The notes: generated from the letters alone by a model not told the origin. DNA of 64,000 bases from Pseudomonas sp. NFIX28 (GCF_900107395.1 NZ_FNPW01000002.1:315826-379825); one strand, 5' to 3'. Positions 53,496 through 63,287 are shown, counted from the stretch's first letter. Numbers and translations: made by a program.

Positions 53496-54170
53496 ATGAG
53501 CATTCGCGACTGGCCTGCGGCAGAGCGCCCGCGGGAGAAGCTTCTCGAGCAGGGCGCGCTGGCCCTTTCCGATGCCGAATTACTGGCAATCTTCCTGCGT
53601 ACCGGGGTGGCTGGAAAAAGCGCCGTCGACCTGGCGCGACACCTGTTGCATCAGTTCGGCAGCCTGCGCGGCCTGTTTGAGGCGGACCAATTGACCTTCA
53701 GCCGGCAACTGGGCCTGGGGCCGGCGAAATTCGCACAGCTGCAGGCCGTGCTGGAAATGGCGCGGCGGCATCTGGCGGAAAAGCTCAGTCGCAATTCGGT
53801 GTTGGAAAGCCCGGTGGCGGTCCGCGATTACCTCAAGGCGATGTTGCGGCATGAGCCGCATGAGGTGTTCGGTTGCCTGTTTCTCGACTCCAAGCACCGG
53901 GTGCTGGCGTTCGAGGCGTTGTTCCAGGGCTCCATCAACACCACCAGCGTCTATCCGCGGCAGGTGGTCAAGCGTGCCCTGGCGCACAACGCGGCGGCCC
54001 TGATCCTGTGCCACAACCATCCTTCGGGCGTTTCCGAGCCAAGCCAGGCGGATCGGGTGCTGACCCGCAGGCTCACGGAAGCGCTGGACCTGGTGGATGT
54101 GCGCGTACTCGACCACTTCATCGTCGGCGAGGGTGAGCCGCTGTCGATGGCCGAGTACGGCTGGATTTAG
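53496..54170 (+). CDS. radC: RadC-family (JAB/MPN) protein
   Basis: A 224-residue protein from ATG 53496 with GGAGGT just upstream. An N-terminal helix-hairpin-helix region ([20 protein letters not shown]) precedes the JAB metal site [18 protein letters not shown]. The family was once linked to DNA repair; the true role is not established. Next to coaBC as in most gamma-proteobacteria. Confidence 0.94.
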   Translation: MSIRDWPAAERPREKLLEQGALALSDAELLAIFLRTGVAGKSAVDLARHLLHQFGSLRGLFEADQLTFSRQLGLGPAKFAQLQAVLEMARRHLAEKLSRNSVLESPVAVRDYLKAMLRHEPHEVFGCLFLDSKHRVLAFEALFQGSINTTSVYPRQVVKRALAHNAAALILCHNHPSGVSEPSQADRVLTRRLTEALDLVDVRVLDHFIVGEGEPLSMAEYGWI

Positions 54171-54177
54171 CCGGGGT

Positions 54178-55767
54178 TCAGGGCTTTAGGCTGACCTTCG
54201 AGTAGTCCTGGCGACCGAATGGGCTGACCTGGTATCCGTGGACATCCTTGCGCGTCAGGGCGAATGCGGTCGGATGCGCGAGCGGCAGCCACAGGGCCTG
54301 CTGCTGGATCTGGGTTTGCGCCTGCTGGTAGAGCTTGCTGCGTACACCCTGCTCGGTGGTGGTTTTGCCGGCGGTGATCAGCTTGTCCAGGCCGGGGTCG
54401 CAGTAGCGGGCGAAGTTGGTCCCGGACTTCACCGCCGCGCAGGTGAACTGCGGGGACAGGAAGTTATCCGGGTCGCCGTTGTCGCCGGCCCAGCCCATGA
54501 ACAGCAGGTCGTGCTCGCCGGCCTTGGCCCGCCGAATCAGCTCGCCCCACTCGATCACGCGGATCTCCGCCTGGATCCCGACCTCCGCCAGGTCCGCTTG
54601 CAGCTGTTGCGCGCCCAGGCTCGGGTTGGGGTTCAGCAAACTGCCGGAAGGGCGGGTCCAGATCGTGGTCTGGAAGCCGTCTTTCAGGCCGGCCTTGGCC
54701 AGCAACTGGCGCGCTTTTGCTGGGTCATGGGCGTAGCCCGGCAACTCCTTGGCATAGCTCCAGGTGTTGGGCGGGAAGGGGCCGTTGGCGGGTTCGGCGG
54801 TGTTTTCGAACACCGCTTTCAGGTAGTGGGTCTTGTCGAAGGCAAGGTTGATGGCCTGGCGCACTTCTGGCTTGTCCAGAGGTGGGTGCTGGCTGTTGAT
54901 GCCAACGAAGGCGGTCATGAAGGCCGCGGTTTTCTCGACCTTGAGCGCCGGTTCCTGAAGCGCGGCATTCACGTCCAGCGGTTTAGGCGACAGGGCGATC
55001 TGGCATTCGTTGCGACGCAGTTTCTGCAGGCGCACGTTGGCATCCGGGGTAATGGCGAAGATCAGCGAGTCCACCGCCGGCTTGCCGGCAAAGTAGTCGG
55101 GGTTGGCCTTGTAGCGGATCGACGCATCTTTCTGGAAACGGCTGAAAACGAAGGGGCCGGTGCCGATCGGCTGGCTGTTGAGCTTGTCCTGGGCACCGGC
55201 CTTGAGCAGTTGGTTGGCATATTCGGCGGAGTAGATCGACGCGAATCCCATGCTCAGGGTGGGAAGGAAGGTGGCGTCGGCATGGTCAAGGGTGAAGCGC
55301 ACGGTCAGCGGATCCAGGGCGTCGATCTTCTTGATCAGCACCGGCAGTTGCAGCGACTGGGCATGTGGATAGCCGCTCTGCGCCACTTTATGCCAGGGAT
55401 TGGCCGGGTCGAGCATGCGATCGAAGCTGAACTTCACGTCTTCGGCGGTCAGCTCGCGGCTCGGGTTGAAGTACGGGGTACGGTGAAACTTCACTTTCGG
55501 GTGCAGCTTGAACACATAAGTCAGGCCGTCGGCCGAGACTTCCCAGCTATCGGCCAGGCTCGGTACCACCTTGCCGTTGCTGGCGTCGAACTCCACCAGG
55601 CGATTCATCAGCACGTCGGCCGAAGCGTTGGTGGTGGTCAGCGAGTTGTACTGCACTACGTCGAAACCTTCCGGGCTGGCCTCGGTGCACACGCTTAATG
55701 TGGCGGCGTGGGCCAGCGGGCTCAGAAGAAGAGGGGCGAACAGGAGCGGGAGGGCAGCGAGGCGCAT
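54178..55767 (-). CDS. ABC transporter substrate-binding protein (peptide/nickel family)
   Basis: A 529-residue family 5 solute-binding protein with signal peptide LALPLLFAPLLLSPLAHAAT-type N-terminus (cleavage near residue 21). Typical parts are ADSWEVSADGLTYVFKLHPK, KFHRTPYFNPSRELTAEDVK and LIFAITPDANVRLQKLRRNE. It probably binds di- or oligopeptides in the periplasm. No permease or ATPase genes are adjacent, so it works with transporter parts encoded elsewhere. P. aeruginosa has a similar orphan at this locus, from memory. Confidence 0.9.
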   Translation of the reverse strand: MRLAALPLLFAPLLLSPLAHAATLSVCTEASPEGFDVVQYNSLTTTNASADVLMNRLVEFDASNGKVVPSLADSWEVSADGLTYVFKLHPKVKFHRTPYFNPSRELTAEDVKFSFDRMLDPANPWHKVAQSGYPHAQSLQLPVLIKKIDALDPLTVRFTLDHADATFLPTLSMGFASIYSAEYANQLLKAGAQDKLNSQPIGTGPFVFSRFQKDASIRYKANPDYFAGKPAVDSLIFAITPDANVRLQKLRRNECQIALSPKPLDVNAALQEPALKVEKTAAFMTAFVGINSQHPPLDKPEVRQAINLAFDKTHYLKAVFENTAEPANGPFPPNTWSYAKELPGYAHDPAKARQLLAKAGLKDGFQTTIWTRPSGSLLNPNPSLGAQQLQADLAEVGIQAEIRVIEWGELIRRAKAGEHDLLFMGWAGDNGDPDNFLSPQFTCAAVKSGTNFARYCDPGLDKLITAGKTTTEQGVRSKLYQQAQTQIQQQALWLPLAHPTAFALTRKDVHGYQVSPFGRQDYSKVSLKP

Positions 55768-56113
55768 GTTTGGCTTCCTTTGCAGATCGAAGGCCCATCT
55801 GCGAGTGCAGTCTGGAAAAGGCTTACCCTAGTGGCCCCGCTGAAAAATGACTATCCCCTTTTTTTGCGTTTATTGGGGCGTCGAGCCTGCCTGCGGCTGG
55901 CGGGGATGGCCACATTAGGCATGAATTGACAGCGGTTTTTCCATATATTGGCTCGCAACGAGCTTCGCGGCGGTTGTTCATGATGGTTTTGCCGCCCGTT
56001 TCATCCGCGGAAAATTTATTCTGCGACGAGCGGTCAGTCATGCCGCCAGCCTTTGGTGCTGGCATCCGGAGCAAGAAAGTCGGGACTTTTCGAAATCCAA
56101 AGCACACCGGCTG
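55768..56113. other. Gene-free stretch upstream of the rpmB promoter
   Basis: I see no convincing gene. Short frames on both strands have poor composition and no ribosome binding site. The ABC binding protein promoter should lie at the left end. The rpmB promoter lies at 56114-56142. Confidence 0.5.
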
Positions 56114-56142
56114 TTGTTGCTACGGGGTCTTTCTGGTATAAA
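56114..56142 (+). promoter_or_regulatory. Sigma-70 promoter of rpmB-rpmG
   Basis: TTGTTG (56114-56119) and TATAAA (56137-56142) are separated by exactly 17 bases. Transcription would start near 56150, leaving a leader of about 140 bases before rpmB. Confidence 0.75.
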
Positions 56143-56246
56143 GCAGCGCTCTTTTCTAGGGGCCCGGTTCCTTCGCTTGTAGGTGTAGCCGGTAAGACCC
56201 TAAAGAAACGCGGCGCCTGGCGCCAAATGACTGAGAGATTAAGCGG

Positions 56247-56265
56247 CCAACCCATGCCGGGTTGG
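56247..56265 (+). promoter_or_regulatory. Hairpin in the rpmB leader
   Basis: CCAACCC-ATGCC-GGGTTGG is a perfect 7-bp stem 25 bases before the rpmB ATG. CATGCC within it can pair instead with GGCATG at 56266-56271 or nearby, giving two exclusive folds. It may serve feedback control by a ribosomal protein; this is inference. Confidence 0.5.
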
Positions 56266-56290
56266 GCATGTGGTTTTAGAGGGCTGAGGC

Positions 56291-56524
56291 ATGTCGAGAG
56301 TCTGTCAAGTTACCGGTAAGGGTCCGGTGACTGGGAATAACATTTCCCACGCAAACAACAAAACCCGTCGTCGTTTCCTGCCGAACCTGCAGCATCACCG
56401 CTTCTGGGTTGAGTCCGAGAAACGTTTTGTGCGTCTGCGCGTATCTGCCAAGGGCATGCGTATCATCGACAAGCGTGGCATTGATGTCGTGCTGGCCGAA
56501 CTTCGTCGCGATGGCAAGGTTTAA
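56291..56524 (+). CDS. rpmB: Ribosomal protein L28
   Basis: A 77-residue bL28 protein: [20 protein letters not shown] and [20 protein letters not shown] are the hallmark. It belongs to the 50S subunit. It pairs with rpmG 11 bases downstream, as in nearly all gamma-proteobacteria. Confidence 0.98.
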   Translation: MSRVCQVTGKGPVTGNNISHANNKTRRRFLPNLQHHRFWVESEKRFVRLRVSAKGMRIIDKRGIDVVLAELRRDGKV

Positions 56525-56535
56525 GGGAGCTAATC

Positions 56536-56691
56536 ATGCGTGAATTGATTCGTTTGATTTCGAGCGCCGGTACTGGTCACTTCTACACTACCGACAAGAA
56601 CAAGCGCACTACTCCGGACAAAATCGAGATCAAGAAATATGATCCGGTTGTTCGCAAGCACGTGATCTACAAGGAAGGCAAAATCAAGTAA
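56536..56691 (+). CDS. rpmG: Ribosomal protein L33
   Basis: A 51-residue bL33 protein from ATG 56536 with AGGGAG at 56525-56529. It reads [20 protein letters not shown] and ends VIYKEGKIK. There are no zinc-binding CxxC pairs, so this is the zinc-independent form. Too small for a length-filtered gene search. Confidence 0.97.
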   Translation: MRELIRLISSAGTGHFYTTDKNKRTTPDKIEIKKYDPVVRKHVIYKEGKIK

Positions 56692-56707
56692 TTGATTTTT
56701 CTTCTGA

Positions 56708-56739
56708 CAAAAAAACCCGCCTTCAAGCGGGTTTTTTTG
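56708..56739. terminator. Terminator after rpmG
   Basis: AAAAAAACCCGC-CTTCAA-GCGGGTTTTTTT, perfect stem with A and T runs, lies between rpmG and the convergent cupin gene and serves both. Confidence 0.93.
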
Positions 56740-56749
56740 TGCCTGCAAT

Positions 56750-57112
56750 TCAGGCTTTCGGTTCGAAGATCACATAGATCTTGCGGCACGGCTCCAGCAC
56801 CTCCCAGGTGCCACGGAAGCCGGCGGGAATGACGAAACGATCGCCGGCGCGCAACGTCTTGGCATTGCCTTCGCCGTCGCGCAATACCGAGACCCCCTGC
56901 ACGATCTCGCAGTATTCATGCTCGGTGTAGTTCACCGTCCACTGGCCGACCGCGCCTTCCCAGACCCCGGCATTCATCTGCCCGCACGGGCTGTTGTAAT
57001 GGTTGAAGACGGTTTGTTCGGGGTCGCCCTTGAGGACCTTTTCCTGGGCGGGGCGGTAGCGTTCGGCCGCAGTGCCGGCCTGGTTGAAGTCGACGATGTC
57101 CTGGATGCTCAT
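56750..57112 (-). CDS. Cupin-domain protein
   Basis: A 120-residue single-domain cupin (DUF861/EutQ-like). Metal-binding histidines and glutamates appear in NYTEHEYCEIVQGVSVL, and the second motif is GDRFVIPAGFRGTWEVLEP. Reaction unknown. It is divergent from the aldehyde dehydrogenase gene and might share its control region, but I see no shared operator. Confidence 0.85.
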   Translation of the reverse strand: MSIQDIVDFNQAGTAAERYRPAQEKVLKGDPEQTVFNHYNSPCGQMNAGVWEGAVGQWTVNYTEHEYCEIVQGVSVLRDGEGNAKTLRAGDRFVIPAGFRGTWEVLEPCRKIYVIFEPKA

Positions 57113-57347
57113 GCTGGTATTCCCCCCTGATTACGCTGCGATTGGCTGGAAAGCCCAAAGTCTATGTTTATTAAAATGAACATGGCAATGGCGTTTGCCC
57201 GGCCTCTGTCAAATATATTGAAACTTCGGGTGCCGCTGGTTTAGGGTGGCGAATGCCATGGGCCGAAGCAGGCTGGCCGGGCAGAATTCCTGAAGGTGCC
57301 GGTGTTGATCGCGTGGCGCCTGTATCCAACAAGAGGAGGACACTCGC

Positions 57348-58841
57348 ATGACCACCCTGACTCGAGCCGATTGGGAACAACGTGCCCGCGAGCTGAAAAT
57401 CGAAGGCCGCGCCTATATCAATGGCGAATACACCGCCGCCGTTTCCAATGAAACCTTCGAATGCATCAGCCCGGTCGATGGCCGTCTGCTGGCCAAAATT
57501 GCCAGCTGTGATGCCGCCGACGCGCAACGTGCCGTGGAAAACGCCCGCGCCACTTTCAATTCCGGTGTCTGGTCGCGCCTGGCGCCGGCCAAGCGTAAAG
57601 CCACCATGATTCGTTTTGCCGGCCTGCTGAAAAAGCATGCCGAAGAACTGGCCCTGCTCGAAACCCTGGACATGGGCAAGCCGATCAGCGACTCCCTGGG
57701 TATCGACGTTCCGGGCGCGGCGCAAGCGCTGAGCTGGAGCGGCGAGGCCATCGACAAGATCTACGACGAAGTCGCCGCTACGCCCCACGACCAGTTGGGC
57801 CTGGTGACTCGCGAGCCGGTGGGCGTGGTCGGCGCCATCGTGCCGTGGAACTTCCCGTTGATGATGGCCTGCTGGAAGCTCGGCCCGGCGCTGTCCACCG
57901 GTAACTCGGTGATTCTCAAGCCATCGGAAAAATCGCCGCTGACCGCTATCCGCATCGCCGCGCTGGCCGTCGAGGCCGGGATCCCGGCTGGCGTGCTCAA
58001 CGTGCTGCCAGGTTATGGTCACACCGTGGGCAAGGCCCTGGCCCTGCACATGGATGTCGATACCCTGGTGTTTACCGGCTCGACCAAGATCGCCAAGCAA
58101 CTGATGGTCTACTCCGGCGAATCGAACATGAAGCGCGTCTGGCTGGAAGCTGGCGGCAAGAGCCCGAACATCGTGTTCGCCGATGCTCCGGACCTGCAAG
58201 CCGCGGCCGAATCCGCGGCCAGCGCCATTGCCTTCAACCAGGGCGAAGTCTGCACCGCTGGTTCGCGCCTGCTGGTGGAGCGTTCGATCAAGGACAAATT
58301 CCTGCCGCTGGTGATCGAGGCCCTCAAGGCCTGGAAACCGGGCAATCCGATGGACCCGGCCACCAACGTCGGTGCGCTGGTGGATACCCAGCAGATGAAC
58401 ACCGTGCTGTCGTACATCGAATCCGGCCATGCCGACGGCGCCAAGCTGGTGGTGGGCGGCAAGCGCACCCTGCAGGAAACCGGCGGGACCTACGTTGAGC
58501 CGACCATTTTCGACGGCGTTAGCAATGCGATGAAAATCGCCCAGGAAGAGATCTTCGGCCCGGTGCTTTCGGTCATCGCCTTCGACACGGTGGAAGAAGC
58601 TATCCAGATTGCCAACGACACGCCTTATGGCCTGGCCGCGGCGGTGTGGACGGCCAATATTTCCAAGGCTCACCTGACCGCCAAGGCGCTGCGCGCCGGC
58701 AGCGTGTGGATCAACCAGTACGACGGCGGCGACATGACCGCGCCGTTCGGCGGCTTCAAGCAGTCGGGCAACGGTCGCGACAAGTCGCTGCATGCGTTCG
58801 ACAAGTACACCGAACTGAAGGCGACCTGGATCAAGCTGTAA
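57348..58841 (+). CDS. kauB: NAD-dependent aldehyde dehydrogenase KauB-like
   Basis: A 497-residue aldehyde dehydrogenase with catalytic cysteine C302 (NQGEVCTAGSR) and general base E267 (WLEAGGKSPN). Position next to rpmG and length match P. aeruginosa PA5312 (kauB/pauC), which oxidises 4-guanidinobutyraldehyde and gamma-glutamyl-aminobutyraldehyde in arginine/agmatine and polyamine breakdown (established for that protein). AGGAGG lies upstream. The FAD-oxidoreductase fragment at the end of the window fits the same pathway. Confidence 0.87.
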   Translation: MTTLTRADWEQRARELKIEGRAYINGEYTAAVSNETFECISPVDGRLLAKIASCDAADAQRAVENARATFNSGVWSRLAPAKRKATMIRFAGLLKKHAEELALLETLDMGKPISDSLGIDVPGAAQALSWSGEAIDKIYDEVAATPHDQLGLVTREPVGVVGAIVPWNFPLMMACWKLGPALSTGNSVILKPSEKSPLTAIRIAALAVEAGIPAGVLNVLPGYGHTVGKALALHMDVDTLVFTGSTKIAKQLMVYSGESNMKRVWLEAGGKSPNIVFADAPDLQAAAESAASAIAFNQGEVCTAGSRLLVERSIKDKFLPLVIEALKAWKPGNPMDPATNVGALVDTQQMNTVLSYIESGHADGAKLVVGGKRTLQETGGTYVEPTIFDGVSNAMKIAQEEIFGPVLSVIAFDTVEEAIQIANDTPYGLAAAVWTANISKAHLTAKALRAGSVWINQYDGGDMTAPFGGFKQSGNGRDKSLHAFDKYTELKATWIKL

Positions 58842-58982
58842 CTCAAGAGGCGCGCAGGGCGGGCGTCCAGACTGACGCCCTCCCGCGCGCCGTTACCGGT
58901 CCATCGCGCAGCCGGACTTACCGCAAGGGAGGTCCGGCTGCGTTGTCTGTGTACTGAAAAAACAATCCACAGGAGCGTGGAG

Positions 58983-60131
58983 ATGCGCTGGGCAACGTAT
59001 TTCGCCGTGTTGGCGGCTGTCCTGAGTGTGGGCTTGGCTTTGGGCGTGAGCATGCCCCTGGTGTCGTTTCGCCTGGAAAGCTGGGGTTATGGGCCCTTTG
59101 CAATCGGCGTGATGGCCTCGATGCCGGCGATTGGCGTCTTGCTCGGGGCGAAGGTTTCCAGCCGCCTGGCGGCGCGCTTCGGCACCGCGGGGCTGATGCG
59201 CCTGTGCCTGTGGGGCGGGGCGATCTCCATCGGCCTTTTGGCGCTGTTGCCGAGTTATCCATTGTGGCTGGTGCTGCGGCTGATGATCGGCGTGGTGCTG
59301 ACCATCGTCTTCATCCTGGGCGAAAGCTGGATCAACCAGTTGGTGGTGGAGCAATGGCGCGGTCGCCTGGTGGCGCTGTATGGCAGCAGCTATGCCCTGA
59401 GCCAATTGGCTGGCCCGCTGTTGCTGGGAGTGCTGGGCACCGAGCATGACTACGGTTTCTGGGTTGGCGTGGCGCTGCTGGTGGTGTCGCCGTTGCTGCT
59501 GATGGGCCGCAGCGGTGCGCCGAGCAGCGAGTCTTGCAGCGTGACTTTTGGCGATCTGTGGCGGTTCTGTCGCGGCCTGCCGGCCATCGGCTGGGCGGTG
59601 GCGCTGTTCGCCGCGTTCGAGGCGATGATCCTGACCTTGCTGCCGGTCTATTGCCTGCGCCAGGGGTTTACCGAGGACATCGCCTTGGCCATGGTCAGCA
59701 CCGTCGTGGTGGGCGATGCCTTGTTGCAACTGCCGATTGGCGCCCTGGCCGATCGTCTGTCGCGGCGCGCCTTGTTTGCCGGCTGCGCGGTAATCCTGCT
59801 GCTGTCGAGCCTGGCCATTCCATTGCTACTCGACACCCTGCTGATCTGGCCGCTGTGGGTGCTGTTCGGCGCCAGTGCCGGCGGCCTGTTTACCTTGTCG
59901 TTGATCCTGATCGGCGAACGCTACCGCGACGATGCGCTGGTGCGTGCCAACGCTCATGTCGCCCAGCTGTGGGGCATTGGCTGCCTGATCGGGCCGTTGG
60001 TGGCGGGGGCGGGCAGCCAGTGGGTCAGCGGGCATGCCTTGCTGTTGCTGATGGCGGCCGGAGCGCTGGGGCTGATCGTGCTGTTGCTGCGCGAGGGCGC
60101 ATTTGGCGCGCCCCAGCCCCAAGCGTTGTAG
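58983..60131 (+). CDS. MFS transporter
   Basis: A 382-residue major facilitator from ATG 58983 (AGGAG at 58971-58975). About twelve membrane helices can be traced. The loop between helices 2 and 3 has GAKVSSRLAARFGTAGLMR, and the second half has GALADRLSRRALFAG. This is the YcaD-like group. Substrate unknown. Its TAG stop lies within the left arm of a REP element. Confidence 0.88.
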   Translation: MRWATYFAVLAAVLSVGLALGVSMPLVSFRLESWGYGPFAIGVMASMPAIGVLLGAKVSSRLAARFGTAGLMRLCLWGGAISIGLLALLPSYPLWLVLRLMIGVVLTIVFILGESWINQLVVEQWRGRLVALYGSSYALSQLAGPLLLGVLGTEHDYGFWVGVALLVVSPLLLMGRSGAPSSESCSVTFGDLWRFCRGLPAIGWAVALFAAFEAMILTLLPVYCLRQGFTEDIALAMVSTVVVGDALLQLPIGALADRLSRRALFAGCAVILLLSSLAIPLLLDTLLIWPLWVLFGASAGGLFTLSLILIGERYRDDALVRANAHVAQLWGIGCLIGPLVAGAGSQWVSGHALLLLMAAGALGLIVLLLREGAFGAPQPQAL

Positions 60132-60218
60132 GAGCGAGGCTTGCCCGCGATAGCGGAACTACATTCAATCAAGATGTTGACTGGCAGAACCCTTTCGCGG
60201 GCAAGCCTCGCTCCTACA
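60127..60218. repeat. Paired REP element overlapping a stop codon
   Basis: TGTAGGAGCGAGGCTTGCCC at 60127 is inverted at 60195-60218 with a spacer unrelated to that of the copy at 48939. The TAG in TGTAGGAG at 60129-60131 is the stop codon of the MFS gene. Confidence 0.88.
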
Positions 60219-60227
60219 GGGCTGGGC

Positions 60228-61847
60228 TCAGAGCATCCGTTCGAGGCCGATGGTATTGCTCATCCAGGCATTGAAGCGTCGCCACCAACTGCCTGGTTCG
60301 CGGGTCAGGGTGTGCAGTTGCTGGTTGTCTTCGGTGACCCAGACCAGTTTGCCGTCCTTGAGCTTCGCTTCGTAGCTCAGGGCCGGCGCCATGCCTTGCA
60401 GGGCCAGGGTGCGAACGTGTTCGGCCAGCTCGGGGCTGTCCACCAGCACCCCGACTTCGGTGTTCCACAGCACCGAGCGCGGGTCGAAATTGAAGGAACC
60501 GATAAAGGACTTCTGGCGGTCGAAGATGATCGCCTTGCTGTGCAGGCTGGAATCCGAAGCAGGATACGAAGAGCCGTGGAACAGGTAAGGGCCGCTGCTG
60601 TCGCCATTGCCGGGTTGGCGTCTCAGTTCGTAGAGCTTCACGCCATGTTGCAGCAACGCCTTGCGATACGGCGCGTAGCCGCCGTGGACCGCCGGCACGT
60701 CGGTGGCCTCCAGGGAGTTGGTCAAAAGGCTCACCGCAACCCCGGCATCGGCACGTGCTGTGAGGTAGACCAGGCCCGGCTGGCCAGGGACGAAATAAGC
60801 CGAAACCATCATCAGCTCTTTGCTGACGGCCTGTAGCTCCGGCGCCAGCTGGGTGGTCAGCAGCAGGTGCGGATCGGGCTCGCCCTTGGACAGGACTTTG
60901 CTCGGGGCATCCCACAGCGCCTGGTTCCAGGCCCAGATCAGCTCCGTGCGCCAGGCGTCCAGGCGCGGCTGGGTTCGATAGGCCTTGAGCTCCTGGAACA
61001 GTGCATGGTTCTGCTGCTGGGCATCGTCCAGCGATTGCTCCAGGCGTAGCCGGGTGTTGGCCAGCTCCCTGGCCGATGGCAGGCGCGACAGGAGCTTGCC
61101 TATGGGTTTGCTCAAGGCGCTGTTCCAGTATTGGTCGAAGCTGTGCCCGAGCTGCTCGGCCACGGGGCCGACCCCGAGGATGTCGATGTCGGTGAAGTTC
61201 AGGTTGGGCTCGGCGTCGAAGTATTCATCCCCCAGGTTGCGCCCACCGACGATGGCCGCGCTGTTGTCCGCCAGCCACAGCTTGTTGTGCATCCGCCGGT
61301 GTTGCAGCGACAGGTTGAACAGGCGGCCAATGGTGCGAGTCACGCCGGTGCTGCGCCCCAGGTGCAGGGGATTGAACAGGCGGATCTGCACCTGCGGATG
61401 AGCGGCGAGTGTCGCGATGATCTGGTCCAGGCCGTCGCTGGTGGTGTCGTCCAGCAGGATGCGGATGCGCACGCCACGGTCGGCGGCCTTGAGCAATTCG
61501 TCCACCAGCATCCGGGTGCTGATGCCGTCATGGACGATGTAGTACTGCAGGTCGAGGCTGCTTTGAGCGTTGCGGATCAGCTCGGCGCGAGCCATGAAGG
61601 CTTCGCCGCTGTCGGACAGCAGGCGGAAACCTGAGCGTCCCTGATGAGGGGCGGCCTGAGCCTGGATCGAGCGACCAAAGGCCGACTCGGCGGCCGGCAG
61701 CGCCTGGCTGGGCTCATGGGGCACGTCGAGGCTGGCGCAGCCGCTCAGGCACAGCGCGATCAGCATAAGGAAGGCCAGGGCCTGTCTGGGTCTCAAGTCA
61801 GCTCGTCTCGAATCGCAGCGGTGTTCTAGCTGTGACGCCGCTTTCAC
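60228..61847 (-). CDS. Phospholipase D-family lipoprotein (cardiolipin synthase-like)
   Basis: A 539-residue protein with two HKD motifs, HRRMHNKLWLADNSAAIVGG and SSLHSKAIIFDRQKSFIGSF. A membrane segment with lipobox LSGC (Cys37 from the GTG start at 61847) points to a lipoprotein rather than the two-helix membrane anchor of ClsA. The start is uncertain; no good ribosome binding site is seen for GTG 61847. PLD proteins of this group make cardiolipin (ClsC-like) or cleave phosphodiesters. The REP pair separates it from the MFS gene. Confidence 0.85.
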   Translation of the reverse strand: MKAASQLEHRCDSRRADLRPRQALAFLMLIALCLSGCASLDVPHEPSQALPAAESAFGRSIQAQAAPHQGRSGFRLLSDSGEAFMARAELIRNAQSSLDLQYYIVHDGISTRMLVDELLKAADRGVRIRILLDDTTSDGLDQIIATLAAHPQVQIRLFNPLHLGRSTGVTRTIGRLFNLSLQHRRMHNKLWLADNSAAIVGGRNLGDEYFDAEPNLNFTDIDILGVGPVAEQLGHSFDQYWNSALSKPIGKLLSRLPSARELANTRLRLEQSLDDAQQQNHALFQELKAYRTQPRLDAWRTELIWAWNQALWDAPSKVLSKGEPDPHLLLTTQLAPELQAVSKELMMVSAYFVPGQPGLVYLTARADAGVAVSLLTNSLEATDVPAVHGGYAPYRKALLQHGVKLYELRRQPGNGDSSGPYLFHGSSYPASDSSLHSKAIIFDRQKSFIGSFNFDPRSVLWNTEVGVLVDSPELAEHVRTLALQGMAPALSYEAKLKDGKLVWVTEDNQQLHTLTREPGSWWRRFNAWMSNTIGLERML

Positions 61848-61856
61848 GGAAAAAGG

Positions 61857-63287
61857 TCAGTCCGTTGCGCAATCTTCAGCCAGCAGCTTGATGGCGGCGG
61901 CGCCCACTTTGCGCACGGCTTCCTCGATCTGTGCCGTTGGTTTGGCAGCGTAGTTCATCCGCAGGCAATTGCGGTACTTGCCCGAGGCCGAAAAAATGCT
62001 GCCCACGGCAATCTGCACGCCCTGGCCGAGCAGCGCGCGGTTCAGGCGCAGGGTGTCGAAACCTTCCGGCAGTTCGACCCACAGCATGAACCCGCCCTGC
62101 GGTCGGCTGGCGCGGGTGCCGGCGGGGAAGTAGCGGCTGACCCAGTCGATCATCAGGTCGCGGTTGCGCTGGTATTGGGTGCGCAGGCGCCGCAGGTGCG
62201 GCTCGAAATTGCCGCTCTTGAGGAACTCGGCGATGGCGATCTGCGGCTGCGGCGCGGTGGAGCCGGTGCTGATGTACTTCATGTGCAGCACCCGTTCCAG
62301 GTAGCGCCCGGGGGCGACCCAGCCAATGCGCAGCCCCGGCGCCAGGGTCTTGGAGAAGGAACTGCACAGCAGCACCCGGCCATCGTCATCGAACGACTTG
62401 ATGGTCCGCGGGCGCGGGTAGGTGTAGGACAGCTCGCCATACACATCGTCTTCGATGATCGCCACGTCAAAGCGCTGGGCCAGGGTCAGCAGGGCCCGCT
62501 TGCGCGACTCCGGCATGATATAGCCCAGCGGGTTGTTGCAGTTGGGGGTCAACTGTATGGCCTTGATCGGCCATTGCTCCAGGGCCAGTTCGAGGGCGTC
62601 GAGGCTGATGCCGGTGAGCGGGTCGGTGGGGATTTCCAGGGCTTTCATGCCCAGGCCCTTGAGGGTCTGCATGGCGCCGTGAAAGCTCGGCGAGTCGACG
62701 GCGACGATATCCCCGGGCTCGCAGGTAGCGCGGATGCTGGTGGACAAGGCTTCATGACAGCCGGTGGTGATCACCAGGTCGTTGGCGCCGATCTGGCAGC
62801 CGGAATCGAGCATCAGGCGCGCCAGTTGTTCACGCAGTTCGTGCACACCGTAGATGGTGTCGTAATACAGGCCGGGCATGTCCTGGCGCCGGCTGATGCG
62901 GGCCAGCCCGCGCAGCAGGGGCTTGAGGGTCGGGCTGGTGACGTCGGGCATGCCGCGGCCCAGCTGGACGATGTCCTTGCGCGGCACGCTGCGGATCAGC
63001 TCCAGCACCTGGTCCCACTGCGAAATCTCCACCGGCCGCTGCGCCGGCCGGCCCACCGCGGGCAATGCCGGCAACTCGCGACTGACCGGCACGAAATAAC
63101 CGGACTTGGGCTTGGGCGTCGCCAGGCCGCTGTCTTCCAGCATCCGATAAGCCTGCTGCACGGTACTCAGGCTGACCCCGTGTTCGACGCTCAAGGCGCG
63201 CACCGACGGCAGCCGGTCGCCGGGGCGATAGAAGCCTTGTTCGATACGGGTGCCCAGCAGTTCGGCGAGATTGACATACAGGGTCAT
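61857..63287 (-). CDS. MocR/PdxR-type GntR regulator with aminotransferase domain
   Basis: A 476-residue fusion. Residues 1-70 form a GntR winged helix-turn-helix (FYRPGDRLPSVRALSVEHGV, SLSTVQQAYRMLEDSG). The rest is a class I aminotransferase fold with the PLP lysine in LCSSFSKTLAPGLRIGW and TPNCNNPLGY. Such proteins sense PLP-amine adducts and usually control a divergent gene. The divergent neighbour is the DUF1127 gene; the intervening 180 bases hold four TACAG/CTGTA half-sites. Confidence 0.92.
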   Translation of the reverse strand: MTLYVNLAELLGTRIEQGFYRPGDRLPSVRALSVEHGVSLSTVQQAYRMLEDSGLATPKPKSGYFVPVSRELPALPAVGRPAQRPVEISQWDQVLELIRSVPRKDIVQLGRGMPDVTSPTLKPLLRGLARISRRQDMPGLYYDTIYGVHELREQLARLMLDSGCQIGANDLVITTGCHEALSTSIRATCEPGDIVAVDSPSFHGAMQTLKGLGMKALEIPTDPLTGISLDALELALEQWPIKAIQLTPNCNNPLGYIMPESRKRALLTLAQRFDVAIIEDDVYGELSYTYPRPRTIKSFDDDGRVLLCSSFSKTLAPGLRIGWVAPGRYLERVLHMKYISTGSTAPQPQIAIAEFLKSGNFEPHLRRLRTQYQRNRDLMIDWVSRYFPAGTRASRPQGGFMLWVELPEGFDTLRLNRALLGQGVQIAVGSIFSASGKYRNCLRMNYAAKPTAQIEEAVRKVGAAAIKLLAEDCATD

